DNA of 64,000 nt from contig CAZKBQ010000015.1 of the NCBI GenBank assembly GCA_964550855.1, forward strand, positions 1 to 64,000, read 5' to 3'. The notes beneath the pieces are model-generated. The model ran no database searches. It had not been told where the DNA came from and saw only the letters and a list, made by a program, of their open reading frames with translations. The position numbers and the translations under genes were made by a program. The number at the start of each line of letters is the position of its first letter. The first letter of the stretch is position 1. The DNA is from JAGOBP01 sp964550855. GTDB taxonomy: Bacteria; Chloroflexota; Anaerolineae; Fen-1058. Shown here one piece after another: positions 7,989-16,085 of the stretch.

Positions 7989-8116
7989 CGAGGCAGGGCG
8001 CGGACGTGGAGAAACCGGATGCTCCCCCCATCCGGCGACTCTGGCCCGCGATCGAATATCGGCTAGAAGGTCAGTCAAGGACAGGGTAGTACCACAGGAC
8101 GATCGCGCGGCCTGAG

Positions 8117-8152
8117 GTGGGCCTCGATGCGCTCAATCGAGGCCCACTTTTT
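8117..8152 (+). terminator. Strong intrinsic terminator directly before the CrtI-like gene
   Basis: A perfect 12-bp stem pairs GTGGGCCTCGAT (8117-8128) with ATCGAGGCCCAC (8136-8147). A 7-base loop and TTTTT (8148-8152) complete it. It ends only 15 bases before the ATG at 8168, with the ribosome site GGCAGGTGA in between, leaving no room for a new promoter. It may attenuate rather than end the operon. A second hairpin, CCGGATG/CATCCGG, lies upstream at 8015-8035. Confidence 0.8.
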
Positions 8153-8167
8153 GTTGGCAGGTGACTT

Positions 8168-9739
8168 ATGAGATTGATCGTTATTGGCGCCGGGGTGGGT
8201 GGGTTGACGGCGGCCGCGCTGCTGGCGAAGCGCGGCTTCGAGGTGACGGTGTTGGAGGCCCATGTCGATCCGGGCGGCTGCGCGGCCACATTCTTCCACA
8301 AGGGTTATCGCTTTGAGGCAGGTGCGACGCTGGTGGGCGGCTTTCAGCCGGGCGGCCCGCACGCCATCGTCGGCGAAAAACTGGGCGTGGCGTGGCCGGT
8401 CCGATCGGTTGATCCGGCGATGACGGTTCACCTTGCCGATCGGCGCATCGTGCGTTACGGCGAGGGTGAAGCGTGGCGCGACGAACGTCGCCGCGCCTTT
8501 GGCGATGCTGCCGAACGCTTCTGGCAGCAGCAGGAGCGCGCCGCCGACGCCGTGTGGGAATTCGCTGCGCGCGCACCGGCCTGGCCGATCGATTCGCTGC
8601 ACAGTGCGTTGTCGCTGACTACAAAAGTGCGGCCCAACCTGCTCCCGATTGCGCCGCTGGCCCTCATGAGCGTCCGCCGCTGGGCTAATCTGGCGGGCGC
8701 GAGTGGCCGCCTGTTCGACACGTTCCTTGACGCGCAGCTGCTCATTGCGGCGCAAGCGCTTGCCTCAGAGGCCAACGCGCTGTACGGCGCTGTTGCGCTC
8801 GATCTGTACCGGCGCGGGGTCGCGCACGTCGAAGGCGGCGTGGGCAATATCGCCGAGACGCTGGCCCAAGCGGTGGCGGCCAATGGTGGGCGGGTGTTGT
8901 ATCGGCACACCGTCACCCGCGTTCGCCGGTGCGAGGCGCGCTCCTACGTGATCGAAACGAATCGCGGCGCGTTTGAGGCCGAGGTCGTCATCGCCAATCT
9001 CACGCCGTGGGCGCTGGCGAAGCTGCTGGGCGATGACGCGCCGGCGTCGTTGACGGAGCGCGTCGCCAACCTCAAACCGATCTGGGGGGCGTTCACGACT
9101 TATCTGGGCGTGGACGCCGCCGCGATTGACGATCCGGTTGAGCATCATCAGATCGTCGTTGATCCCTCACAGCCGTTGGGCGAAGGCAACTCGGCCTTCG
9201 TATCAATCTCGCCAGCGTGGGATGTGACTCGCGCGCCGGCCGGTCAACGGGCCATCACTATTTCCACTCATACGCGCGCGGCCGATTGGTACGCGCTCGC
9301 CAACGATGAGGCGGCGTTTGAAGATCGCAAGCAGGCCTACACGGAAAAGTTGATCGACGCGGCGACCAGCGCGCTGCCAAAGTTGAAGTCGCATCTGCGG
9401 TTGGTCATGCCCGGCACGCCGCTGACTTTTGAGCGGTTTACGCGACGGGTCAACGGGATGGTGGGCGGTTTTCCGCAGCGCAGCCTGTTTACGGCGTGGC
9501 CGCCGCGCATCGAGGCCAACTTGTGGCTGGTGGGCGACAGCGTCTTTCCGGGGCAGAGTACGGCGGCGGTGTCGCTGGGCGGGCTGCGCGTGGCGAACGA
9601 GGTCGAGCGGAGCTGCGGATCCGTGAATCACCGGGGCGGCGCATCGGCCGCACGGTGGCAAGTGGGCAAGACGGACGATGGGCAGGGTAGGGCAATCGGG
9701 CGGTTAGCTGGCCGCCTGTCTCCCCATGATCAATCTTGA
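8168..9739 (+). CDS. FAD-dependent oxidoreductase, phytoene desaturase/CrtI-CrtD-like
   Basis: This 523-residue flavoprotein begins LIVIGAGVGGLTAAALLAKRG, the dinucleotide-binding GxGxxG. It then has the conserved LEAHVDPGGCA and a C-terminal FAD-contact segment, WLVGDSVFPGQSTAAVSLGG, typical of carotenoid desaturases and isomerases. In this family the reaction is desaturation, isomerisation or saturation of carotenoid or isoprenoid chains. The exact substrate is uncertain because no crtB or crtE gene is in the window. It is the last gene of the probable carH operon and lies behind a terminator hairpin that may modulate it. Light induction would fit CarH control of carotenoid genes. The last 30 residues look non-conserved. 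Confidence 0.8.
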   Translation: MRLIVIGAGVGGLTAAALLAKRGFEVTVLEAHVDPGGCAATFFHKGYRFEAGATLVGGFQPGGPHAIVGEKLGVAWPVRSVDPAMTVHLADRRIVRYGEGEAWRDERRRAFGDAAERFWQQQERAADAVWEFAARAPAWPIDSLHSALSLTTKVRPNLLPIAPLALMSVRRWANLAGASGRLFDTFLDAQLLIAAQALASEANALYGAVALDLYRRGVAHVEGGVGNIAETLAQAVAANGGRVLYRHTVTRVRRCEARSYVIETNRGAFEAEVVIANLTPWALAKLLGDDAPASLTERVANLKPIWGAFTTYLGVDAAAIDDPVEHHQIVVDPSQPLGEGNSAFVSISPAWDVTRAPAGQRAITISTHTRAADWYALANDEAAFEDRKQAYTEKLIDAATSALPKLKSHLRLVMPGTPLTFERFTRRVNGMVGGFPQRSLFTAWPPRIEANLWLVGDSVFPGQSTAAVSLGGLRVANEVERSCGSVNHRGGASAARWQVGKTDDGQGRAIGRLAGRLSPHDQS

Positions 9740-9753
9740 AACTAAAATAAAAC

Positions 9754-9793
9754 TATACAAATACTTGACAAAAGCGTTTCAATGTGCTATAGT
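9754..9793 (+). promoter_or_regulatory. Second CarH-type operator-promoter (MFS-photolyase operon)
   Basis: TTGACA (9765-9770), a 17-base spacer and TATAGT (9788-9793) form the promoter. Direct-repeat hexamers at 11-bp steps are TATACA (9754-9759), TTGACA (9765-9770) and GTTTCA (9776-9781). The -35 flank (ACTTGACAAA against GCTTGACAAA) and the TATAGTTA -10 match the carH promoter, so both are probably bound by the same regulator. Confidence 0.8.
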
Positions 9794-9844
9794 TACTTTC
9801 GTTGATGGCGAGAAGTGAAATTTGGGCCATCAGGGGAATGAAAA

Positions 9845-11053
9845 ATGAAGAAGTCACCTTTACTGCCGATTTTCTTGATTGTGTTTGTGGACTTGCTGGG
9901 GTTTGGTTTGATTTTGCCGCTGCTGCCGTTTTATGCAGAGTCGTTTGGCGCGTCTGAGCTGGCGGTGGGGCTGCTCATCGCCTCGTATTCATTTATGCAA
10001 TTCATCGGCGCGCCGATTCTGGGCCGCCTGTCGGACAAGTGGGGGCGGCGCCCCGTGCTGCTGATCAGTCAGTTCGGCACGTTCACCGGCTTTATCCTGC
10101 TGGGCGTGGCTAACTCGCTGCCGCTGCTCTTTGCGGCCCGTATCATTGATGGCCTTTCCGGCGCAAATCTCTCCACCGCGCAAGCGTACATTTCCGATGT
10201 CACCGAAGAAAAAGATCGCGCCCGGAGCTTCGGCCTTATCGGCGCGGCCTTTGGTCTGGGCTTTATTCTTGGGCCGGCGGCCGGCGGTTGGCTGAGCACG
10301 TACGGTTATCAAGTGCCGGCGTTTGTGGCTGCCGGCTTGTCGGTGGTGACGATGGTCATGACGTATTTTGTGCTGCACGAACCGGTGCGCAAAGGTGGCG
10401 CAGCCGGCGCGCGGCGGGCCTTCTCGCTGATGGCCTTGAAGCGGGCGATCGCCCATCCGGCGATTGGCTCGTTGCTGACGATTACCTTCACGTTCGGTGT
10501 GGCGTTCACGATGTTCCAGACATCCTTCGCGCTCTTTGCCGCGTCTCGGCTGGGCTTCAACGAACAAGCGACCGGCCTGGTGCTGGCCTACGTCGGTGTG
10601 TTGAGTGTGGTGATGCAGGTTGCCGTGGTGGGTCGCCTGGTGAAGCGGCTGGGCGAGCGGCAGTTGCTGGTCATGAGTGTGGCGGCGTTGGCCGTGGGCC
10701 TGGGCTTGATGTCCATCGTTCAGACGCCGCTGGCGTTGATCGCCGTGATGCCGATCCTGTCGTTTGGCGGCGGCGCGACCACGCCGGTGCTGACGAGCCT
10801 GATTACCAAGTCAGTCGATCGCGCCGAAGTGGGCGGGATGCTGGGCATCAGCGCTTCGGTTGATAGCGCCAGCCGCGTCATCGCGCCGATTGTGGGCAAC
10901 GGGCTGCTGGCCTTCAACAATGCGCTCCCGGCCCTGTCCGGCGCACTGCTGCTGCTGATTCCGTTGTTCATCGCGTTCAAGCTGCGCAATCAAGGTGCGC
11001 TGACGACCGGCCAGCCGGCGTATGCTGAAGTCACCGTGAAAAGTAATCAATGA
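9845..11053 (+). CDS. MFS transporter, TetA-like
   Basis: This 402-residue protein has 12 predicted membrane helices. The first carries IFLIVFVDLLGFGLILPLLP, and MFS motif A (GRLSDKWGRRPVLL) lies between helices 2 and 3. Motif C-like GAAFGLGFILGPAAGG lies in helix 5. These place it in the TCR/Tet drug:H+ antiporter group. The substrate is unknown; drug efflux or export of a small metabolite are both possible. It is the first gene behind the second CarH-type promoter, with a GGGG-type ribosome site, so light or B12 control is inferred. Confidence 0.85.
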   Translation: MKKSPLLPIFLIVFVDLLGFGLILPLLPFYAESFGASELAVGLLIASYSFMQFIGAPILGRLSDKWGRRPVLLISQFGTFTGFILLGVANSLPLLFAARIIDGLSGANLSTAQAYISDVTEEKDRARSFGLIGAAFGLGFILGPAAGGWLSTYGYQVPAFVAAGLSVVTMVMTYFVLHEPVRKGGAAGARRAFSLMALKRAIAHPAIGSLLTITFTFGVAFTMFQTSFALFAASRLGFNEQATGLVLAYVGVLSVVMQVAVVGRLVKRLGERQLLVMSVAALAVGLGLMSIVQTPLALIAVMPILSFGGGATTPVLTSLITKSVDRAEVGGMLGISASVDSASRVIAPIVGNGLLAFNNALPALSGALLLLIPLFIAFKLRNQGALTTGQPAYAEVTVKSNQ

Positions 11054-11088
11054 CGCAGAACCAGCGTCGTGGCATAAGCGAGGTAATG

Positions 11089-11667
11089 ATGACGAGATCC
11101 GCCAGGCTTAAATTAGACGAGGTCGCCCCCGATATTCAAGTCGTCAACGCCGACGGCGAAACGATTCACCTGTCGTCGATCTGGGCGGACAAGCCGGTGG
11201 TGCTGACGTTTCTGCGGCACTTTGGCTGACCGTTCTGCCAGGAAATGCTGGACCAGTTGGCCCAGAACACGGAATGGTTTATCGAACACGGCGTGAAGGT
11301 GGCGGCGGTCACGATGGGCAAGCCGTATGAAGCGAAGATGTTTTGCGCGCAGCGCAATCCCGACATCGTCTGCCTGTCCAATCCCGATCAGTCGGCGTAT
11401 AAGACGTATCACATCGGGCGGATGGGCGTAAAGGAATTGCTTGATCCGGGTCTGGCGCTGGCCGGGGCGCGCATTGCGCTGGAAGGCAAGTATAAGGCCG
11501 GCGTTCGCCCCGACATGGACATGCAGCAGTTGGGCGCGACGTTCATCATCGACGCGCGCGGGGTGCTGCGCTTCGTGCACTACAACCGCAATCAGTATGA
11601 TCATCCCGATATGGCGAAGTTGAAGGCGGTGGTGGAGGGGTTGGTGGTGGTGAGAAGTGATGAGTAA
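11089..11667 (+). CDS. Peroxiredoxin-like (AhpC/TSA family) protein, candidate selenoprotein (TGA = Sec47)
   Basis: Read through the TGA at 11227-11229, the frame from ATG 11089 gives 192 residues of a thioredoxin-fold peroxiredoxin-like protein. The N-terminal half has SSIWADKPVVLTFLRHFG, then TGA, then PFCQEM. The TGA therefore falls exactly on the first active-site Cys of the family CxxC motif (LRH-x-G-C-PFC), giving U47-x-x-C50. The rest (VKVAAVTMGKPYEAKMF, LGATFIIDARGVLRFVHY) is intact and well conserved on both sides of the TGA, arguing against decay. A hairpin follows the TGA. It probably reduces peroxides or disulfides in the cytoplasm. The alternative is a nonsense mutation or sequencing error. 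The stop codon TAA lies in a heptamer repeat. Confidence 0.8.
11227..11268 (+). promoter_or_regulatory. Candidate bacterial SECIS element at the in-frame TGA
   Basis: Immediately after TGA (11227-11229) an outer stem pairs GTTCTG (11232-11237) with CAGAAC (11263-11268). Inside it CCAG (11238-11241) pairs with CTGG (11248-11251) around the loop GAAATG, which starts with the G expected in bacterial SECIS loops. The UGA-to-loop distance (12 bases) is on the short side, so the structure needs folding to confirm it. Confidence 0.5.
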
Positions 11668-11750
11668 TGAGTAACGAGTAATGAGTGGGGAGTGAGGAGT
11701 AACGAGTGACGAGTAACGAGTAACGAGTGAGGAGTGAGGAGTGAAGGGTG
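11660..11750 (+). repeat. Heptamer tandem repeat, 13 units
   Basis: Thirteen consecutive 7-base units without slippage: ATGAGTA, ATGAGTA, ACGAGTA, ATGAGTG, GGGAGTG, AGGAGTA, ACGAGTG and so on, ending AAGGGTG at 11744-11750. Consensus A(C/T/G)GAGT(A/G). The array starts inside the last codons of the peroxiredoxin-like gene and supplies its stop codon. Confidence 0.92.
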
Positions 11751-11787
11751 GATTGTGTGAGGATTCGTGGATCGTAGTGAGGGAAGA

Positions 11788-13248
11788 ATGACGCGGACGA
11801 TTGTGTGGTTCAGGCGAGATTTGAGATTGGCAGATAATCCGGCGCTGGCGGTGGGCCTTGAGCGCGGCGAAGTGGTGCCCGTTTTTGTGATCGATCCGAA
11901 GTTGATTCAGTCGGAACGCGTCGGCGAGAAGCGCATCGCGTGGCTGGTGGCCAACCTGAAAGCGCTGGATGAATCGCTGCGCGAGCGCCGCTCACGGCTG
12001 ATCGTGCGGCGCGGCGAGCCGGCGCAAGTGCTGCAACAACTGGCGCAGGAGACGCAGGCCGCGCAGGTGCTGTTCAACCTGGATATTACGCCCTCTGCGC
12101 GGCGGCGCGATCAGCGTGTGGCGCTGGCGCTGGAACGGCACGGCCTGCCGGTCGAAACGTTTGACGATGTGACGGTCCATCATCCCGAAGAGGTCGTCAC
12201 GCTGACCGGGCGGCCCTATCAAGTGTTTACGGCCTTCAAGAAAGCCTGGCTGATGCTGCCCAAGCCGGCGGCGGAAGCAGTCGCCACCATCCCCGATCGG
12301 CTGCCGCTCTCGATCCCGGCGATCGACTCGCTGCCGATCGATTTTGGCGACGCCGCGATCGAGCTGCCGCCGGCCGGCGAGCGCGTTGCGATCGATCGGT
12401 TGAATGCCTTCCTGGAGGAAACAGTCTTTGGTTACAGCGTCGGGCGCAACCGGCTCGATCGGGCGGGCACTTCGTTTCTGTCGCCGTACCTGCGCTTCGG
12501 CGCGTTAAGCATCCGGCAGGCGTACTGGGGCGCGCGGGCCGCCATCGATCTGGCCCAAGATAAAACGGCCAAAGCTGGCGCCGAGAGCTGGCTGAACGAA
12601 CTGATCTGGCGCGAGTTCTATGCCGCGCTGCTGTATCACTTTCCGCACACCATCGATCAGCCGCTGCGCGCGCAGTACCGCGATTTTCACTGGCGGGATG
12701 ACGCTGAGGCGCTGGCGGCGTGGCGCGCGGGTCGCACCGGTTACCCGGTCGTGGATGCGGCGATGCGCTGCCTCAACGCGACGGGCTGGCTGCACAATCG
12801 GGCGCGGATGATCGTGGCTTCGTTCTTGACCAAGGACCTGCTGATCGACTGGCGCCAGGGCGAACGCTATTTCATGCAGCAGTTGATCGACGGCGATTCG
12901 GCCTCGAACGCGGGCGGCTGGCAGTGGGCGGCAGGCGTGGGCGCGGACGCGCAGCCCTTCTTCCGCGTATTCAATCCGACGCTGCAAGGCCAACGCTTCG
13001 ATCCAGACGGCACGTTTGTGCGGCAGTGGCTGCCTGAATTGGCGCGTGTGCCCGATCGGCTGGTGCACGAACCGTGGAAGATGTCGCCGGCCGAGCAGCG
13101 TGAAGCCGGCTGCGTGATCGGGCGCGATTATCCCGCCCCCATTATCGATCATCGCTTTGCGCGTGAGCGGGCGCTGCGGCACTATCGGGAGCGGCAGCCG
13201 AATTTGGCGATGCGGGAAACATTGGGGACGCTAAAGCGTAAAACGTAA
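11788..13248 (+). CDS. phrB: Deoxyribodipyrimidine photolyase (CPD photolyase, class I)
   Basis: This 486-residue enzyme repairs UV-induced pyrimidine dimers using blue light. The N-terminal antenna Rossmann domain opens TIVWFRRDLRLADNPAL. The C-terminal FAD domain has SPYLRFGALSIRQ, WLNELIWREFYAAL, the substrate and FAD helix GYPVVDAAMRCLNATGWLHN, and GGWQWAAGVGADAQPFFRVFNP. ATG 11788 is chosen because GAGGGAAGA lies just upstream; a GTG at 11767 is in frame but lacks a site. It lies downstream of the second CarH-type promoter, which fits light induction as in Thermus and other CarH/LitR regulons. Its last residues (LKRKT) and stop codon are encoded by a heptamer repeat. Confidence 0.95.
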   Translation: MTRTIVWFRRDLRLADNPALAVGLERGEVVPVFVIDPKLIQSERVGEKRIAWLVANLKALDESLRERRSRLIVRRGEPAQVLQQLAQETQAAQVLFNLDITPSARRRDQRVALALERHGLPVETFDDVTVHHPEEVVTLTGRPYQVFTAFKKAWLMLPKPAAEAVATIPDRLPLSIPAIDSLPIDFGDAAIELPPAGERVAIDRLNAFLEETVFGYSVGRNRLDRAGTSFLSPYLRFGALSIRQAYWGARAAIDLAQDKTAKAGAESWLNELIWREFYAALLYHFPHTIDQPLRAQYRDFHWRDDAEALAAWRAGRTGYPVVDAAMRCLNATGWLHNRARMIVASFLTKDLLIDWRQGERYFMQQLIDGDSASNAGGWQWAAGVGADAQPFFRVFNPTLQGQRFDPDGTFVRQWLPELARVPDRLVHEPWKMSPAEQREAGCVIGRDYPAPIIDHRFARERALRHYRERQPNLAMRETLGTLKRKT

Positions 13249-13270
13249 AGCGTAAAACGTAAGGCGTAAA
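13234..13270 (+). repeat. Heptamer tandem repeat, AARCGTA type, 5 units
   Basis: AAGCGTA, AAACGTA, AAGCGTA, AAACGTA, AGGCGTA in phase from 13234 to 13268. The array overlaps the photolyase C-terminus and stop codon (TAA 13246-13248). Confidence 0.88.
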
Positions 13271-13300
13271 GTTTTGCGGTTTGCGCAGTATGGAGACAAC

Positions 13301-14449
13301 ATGGCTGTTTATCTTTCACTCAAGGAAATCTGGCGGTTGCGCGGGCGCTTTCTGCTGATTAGTCTGGTGATCGCGCTGATCACTTTGCTGGTGCTGTTTG
13401 TGGCGGGCCTGGCCGAAGGGCTGGGCGCGGGCAACATCGAGTATCTGTCCAAGCTCAACGCCGATCTGATCGTGTTTCAGGAGAATTCGCAGCAGCAGGT
13501 CAGCGCCAGCCGGCTCGATCGATCGAAGCTCAACGATGTGGCGCGATTGAGCGGAGTCGCTGCCGTCGGGCCGATCGGCGTGAGCAGCGCGCAGATCGTG
13601 CTGCCCGATGGCGCCCGGCCGCTGGACGTATCGTTGCTGGGCGTGGAGCCGGGCCGGCCGGGCGACGTGCCCGTGACCCAGGGCCGCAGCTTCGAGAGCC
13701 GCCGCGCGAATGAAGTGGTGATCGATCTCAACACGGCGGCGCGCACCAAATTGAGCGTCGGCGACCCGATCACGCTGAAGACCGTGCAGGGCACCGATGA
13801 GAAGTTCTTCACCCTGACGGTGGCCGGCATCACCGATGGACGGCAGTATTTCCTGCGGCCGTCGGTGTTTGCCCCAGACATCACATGGAATCGCATTCGC
13901 CCGCAAGGCGGCGAGCCGGGCAGCGATCTGGCGTACAACGTCTTCGCCGTCAAGCTGATCGATCCGGCGCGCACCCAGGAGATGCTGAAGCTTATTCCGC
14001 AGCAGGTGGAGCGCGTGGAAACCGCCGACATCGTGACCGCGTACCGCAAGACACCCGGCTACGCCGAGCAACAAGCCACGCTGGATACGCAGCGCATTTT
14101 CACGCTCATCATCGGCGTGCTGGTCATCGGCGGTTTCTTCCAGATTCAGACGCTGCAAAAAGTGCCGCAGATCGGCATGCTCAAGGCCATCGGCGCGCCG
14201 AGCCGCACCGTGGCGCTGGCCTCGATCTTTCAGGTAACGGTGGTGACCGTCATCGGCGTCTTCATCGGCGCGGCCTTCACGCTGCTGCTGGCGGCGAATT
14301 TCCCGGTGACAGTGCCGATCGTGTTCAAGGCGAATTCAACGGCCCTCGCGATCGGCTCGCTGCTGCTCATCGGCCCGATCGGCGGTCTGGTGTCGGTGCG
14401 CTATTCGCTGCGGATTGAGCCGTTGCGGGCGTTGGGATTAAGCAGTTAG
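13301..14449 (+). CDS. ABC transporter permease (FtsX/MacB/DevC-like)
   Basis: This 382-residue protein has one N-terminal membrane helix (FLLISLVIALITLLVLFVAG), a large extracytoplasmic domain of about 200 residues (MacB-PCD type) and three C-terminal helices. The last helices include IFTLIIGVLVIGGFFQIQ and the FtsX-like QIGMLKAIGAPSRTV coupling segment. This is the topology of DevC/MacB exporters, which move lipids, peptides or glycolipids from the membrane rather than import. ATG 13301 has TGGAG six bases upstream. The next gene encodes its ATPase. It is the fourth gene of the second CarH-type operon if heptamer DNA at 13234-13270 does not end transcription. Confidence 0.85.
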   Translation: MAVYLSLKEIWRLRGRFLLISLVIALITLLVLFVAGLAEGLGAGNIEYLSKLNADLIVFQENSQQQVSASRLDRSKLNDVARLSGVAAVGPIGVSSAQIVLPDGARPLDVSLLGVEPGRPGDVPVTQGRSFESRRANEVVIDLNTAARTKLSVGDPITLKTVQGTDEKFFTLTVAGITDGRQYFLRPSVFAPDITWNRIRPQGGEPGSDLAYNVFAVKLIDPARTQEMLKLIPQQVERVETADIVTAYRKTPGYAEQQATLDTQRIFTLIIGVLVIGGFFQIQTLQKVPQIGMLKAIGAPSRTVALASIFQVTVVTVIGVFIGAAFTLLLAANFPVTVPIVFKANSTALAIGSLLLIGPIGGLVSVRYSLRIEPLRALGLSS

Positions 14450-14491
14450 GGAAACAGGCGGCAAGTAAACTAAGGAAAGCAGGGTGAAACC

Positions 14492-15253
14492 ATGACGATT
14501 GCGCTAGAGGCCAGGCAGGTGGTGAAGACGTACAAGGTGGACAGCGGTTTGATCTATGCGGTGAACGATGTGTCGCTGCAGGTGAAGGCGGGCGAATTTG
14601 TGGCGCTGGTCGGCCCCAGCGGCTCCGGCAAGACAACGCTGCTGGCGATGCTGGCCGCGCTGCTGCAAGCCAGCAGCGGCGAGATTCTGATCGACGGGCA
14701 GAACTTGAGCCAGCTGAGCGAAGCCGAGCGCGCCAAATTCCGCCGCGAGAAAATCGGTTTTACGTTTCAGGCCAACAACCTGGTGCCGTATTTGACGGCG
14801 CAGGAAAACGTGGAGCTGATGCTGCGCTTCAACAACAAACTCAATCGCGCCGGGCGCGATCGGGCGCGGGAACTGCTGGCGCGGCTGGGTCTGGGCGAAC
14901 GACTGGGCAATCTACCGTCACAGCTGTCGGGCGGGCAACAGCAGCGCGTGGCGATTGCGCGGGCGCTGATCCACAATCCCAGCGTGGTGCTGGCCGACGA
15001 GCCGACGGCCAGCCTCGACACCGAACGCGCTTTTCAAGTGGTGGAGACGTTTGCCAACCTGATTCACGAGCAGGATCGCGCGGGCATCATGGTCACGCAC
15101 GATCTGCGCCTGACGCAGTACGTCGATCGCGTGATTCAAATGCAGGACGGCCGGGTGGTGGGCGTGACGAGCGAGCGCGCCGAGATGGAAGCCGTCGCGT
15201 CGGGCGCCGAACAGTTGTATTCACGGGGGCTGGCGTTAGCCAGTGCAAGCTAA
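14492..15253 (+). CDS. ABC transporter ATP-binding protein (LolD/MacB-DevA type)
   Basis: This 253-residue ATPase has Walker A GPSGSGKTT, Q-loop FTFQANNLVPYLT, signature LSGGQQQR, Walker B VVLADEPTAS with the catalytic Glu, and switch His in MVTHDLRL. All motifs are intact. Length and signature match the LolD/MacB/DevA exporter ATPases, the expected partner of the permease encoded 42 bases upstream. Expression is probably shared with the permease and with the DUF1295 gene that starts 1 base after its stop. Confidence 0.93.
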   Translation: MTIALEARQVVKTYKVDSGLIYAVNDVSLQVKAGEFVALVGPSGSGKTTLLAMLAALLQASSGEILIDGQNLSQLSEAERAKFRREKIGFTFQANNLVPYLTAQENVELMLRFNNKLNRAGRDRARELLARLGLGERLGNLPSQLSGGQQQRVAIARALIHNPSVVLADEPTASLDTERAFQVVETFANLIHEQDRAGIMVTHDLRLTQYVDRVIQMQDGRVVGVTSERAEMEAVASGAEQLYSRGLALASAS

Positions 15254-15254
15254 C

Positions 15255-16040
15255 ATGCTGCAAACATTCGCTGCTGCTTTTGGCGTCGTCGTCGTGTTCA
15301 TGACGCTGTTGTGGCTCTACAGCGTGCGCCTTCGCAATGCCAGCATCGTCGATACTTTCTGGGGCGCCGGCTTCGTGCTGCAGGCCTGGGTGTACTTTGC
15401 CCTGACGCCGGATGGATTTACGGCCCGTAAACTGTTGATTGGCGCGATCGTCACCCTGTGGGGGCTGCGCCTGTCGCTCCACATCCATCGCCGCAATCAC
15501 GGCAAGCCCGAAGATTTTCGCTATCAGGAATTTCGGCGGCGCTACGGCCCGGGCTACTGGTGGATCAGTTTCTTCCAGGTGTTTCTGCTGCAAGGCGTCT
15601 TGATGTTTATCATCGGCGCGCCGCTGCTGTTGGCGCAATACAGTCCAACGCCGGACACCCTCACGCTCCTTGACGTGCTCGGCTTGATCGTCTGGCTGGT
15701 CGGGTTCTACTTTGAAGCGGTCGGCGATGCGCAGCTGGCGCGTTTCAAGGCTGATCCGAATAACAAGGGTAAGCTGCTCAACACCGGTTTGTGGGCTTAC
15801 ACGCGCCACCCCAACTACTTCGGCGACGCCGCCCAGTGGTGGGGCTTCTACTTAATCGCGTTAAGCGCGGGCGGCTGGTGGACGATCTTCAGTCCCATCC
15901 TCATGACACTGCTGTTGATCAAAGTGTCTGGCGTCGGCCTGCTGGAAAAGACGCTGGCGAAGACCAAGCCCGGCTATCAAGAGTACATGCGCACGACCAG
16001 CGCTTTTATCCCGTGGCCGCCGCGTCGCACGACAAGTTAA
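15255..16040 (+). CDS. DUF1295 membrane protein (steroid 5-alpha-reductase-like)
   Basis: This 261-residue integral membrane protein has about six helices. Near the C-terminus it has the DUF1295 signature: GLWAYTRHPNYFGDAAQWWGFYL, then LIKVSGVGLLEKTLAKTKPGY. The family is related to isoprenylcysteine methyltransferases and steroid/enone reductases. DUF1295 genes are repeatedly found beside LitR/CarH and photolyase genes in other bacteria. The start is ATG 15255; an in-frame GTG at 15243 lies inside the ATPase gene. The 1-base spacing and lack of a clear ribosome site suggest translational coupling. The substrate is probably a lipid. Confidence 0.85.
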   Translation: MLQTFAAAFGVVVVFMTLLWLYSVRLRNASIVDTFWGAGFVLQAWVYFALTPDGFTARKLLIGAIVTLWGLRLSLHIHRRNHGKPEDFRYQEFRRRYGPGYWWISFFQVFLLQGVLMFIIGAPLLLAQYSPTPDTLTLLDVLGLIVWLVGFYFEAVGDAQLARFKADPNNKGKLLNTGLWAYTRHPNYFGDAAQWWGFYLIALSAGGWWTIFSPILMTLLLIKVSGVGLLEKTLAKTKPGYQEYMRTTSAFIPWPPRRTTS

Positions 16041-16085
16041 CGTCCGGTCTGGAATAGAAATTCGTTAGTTCAAGGGAGAAGGAGA

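Noticed and set aside
11245..11667. Peroxiredoxin-like gene starting at ATG 11245
   Set aside because: This start cuts off the N-terminal half and active site; the frame upstream of the TGA is clearly part of the same protein.
11660..11750. Heptamer array as a possible CRISPR
   Set aside because: Unit of 7 bases, no spacers, no cas genes in the window.
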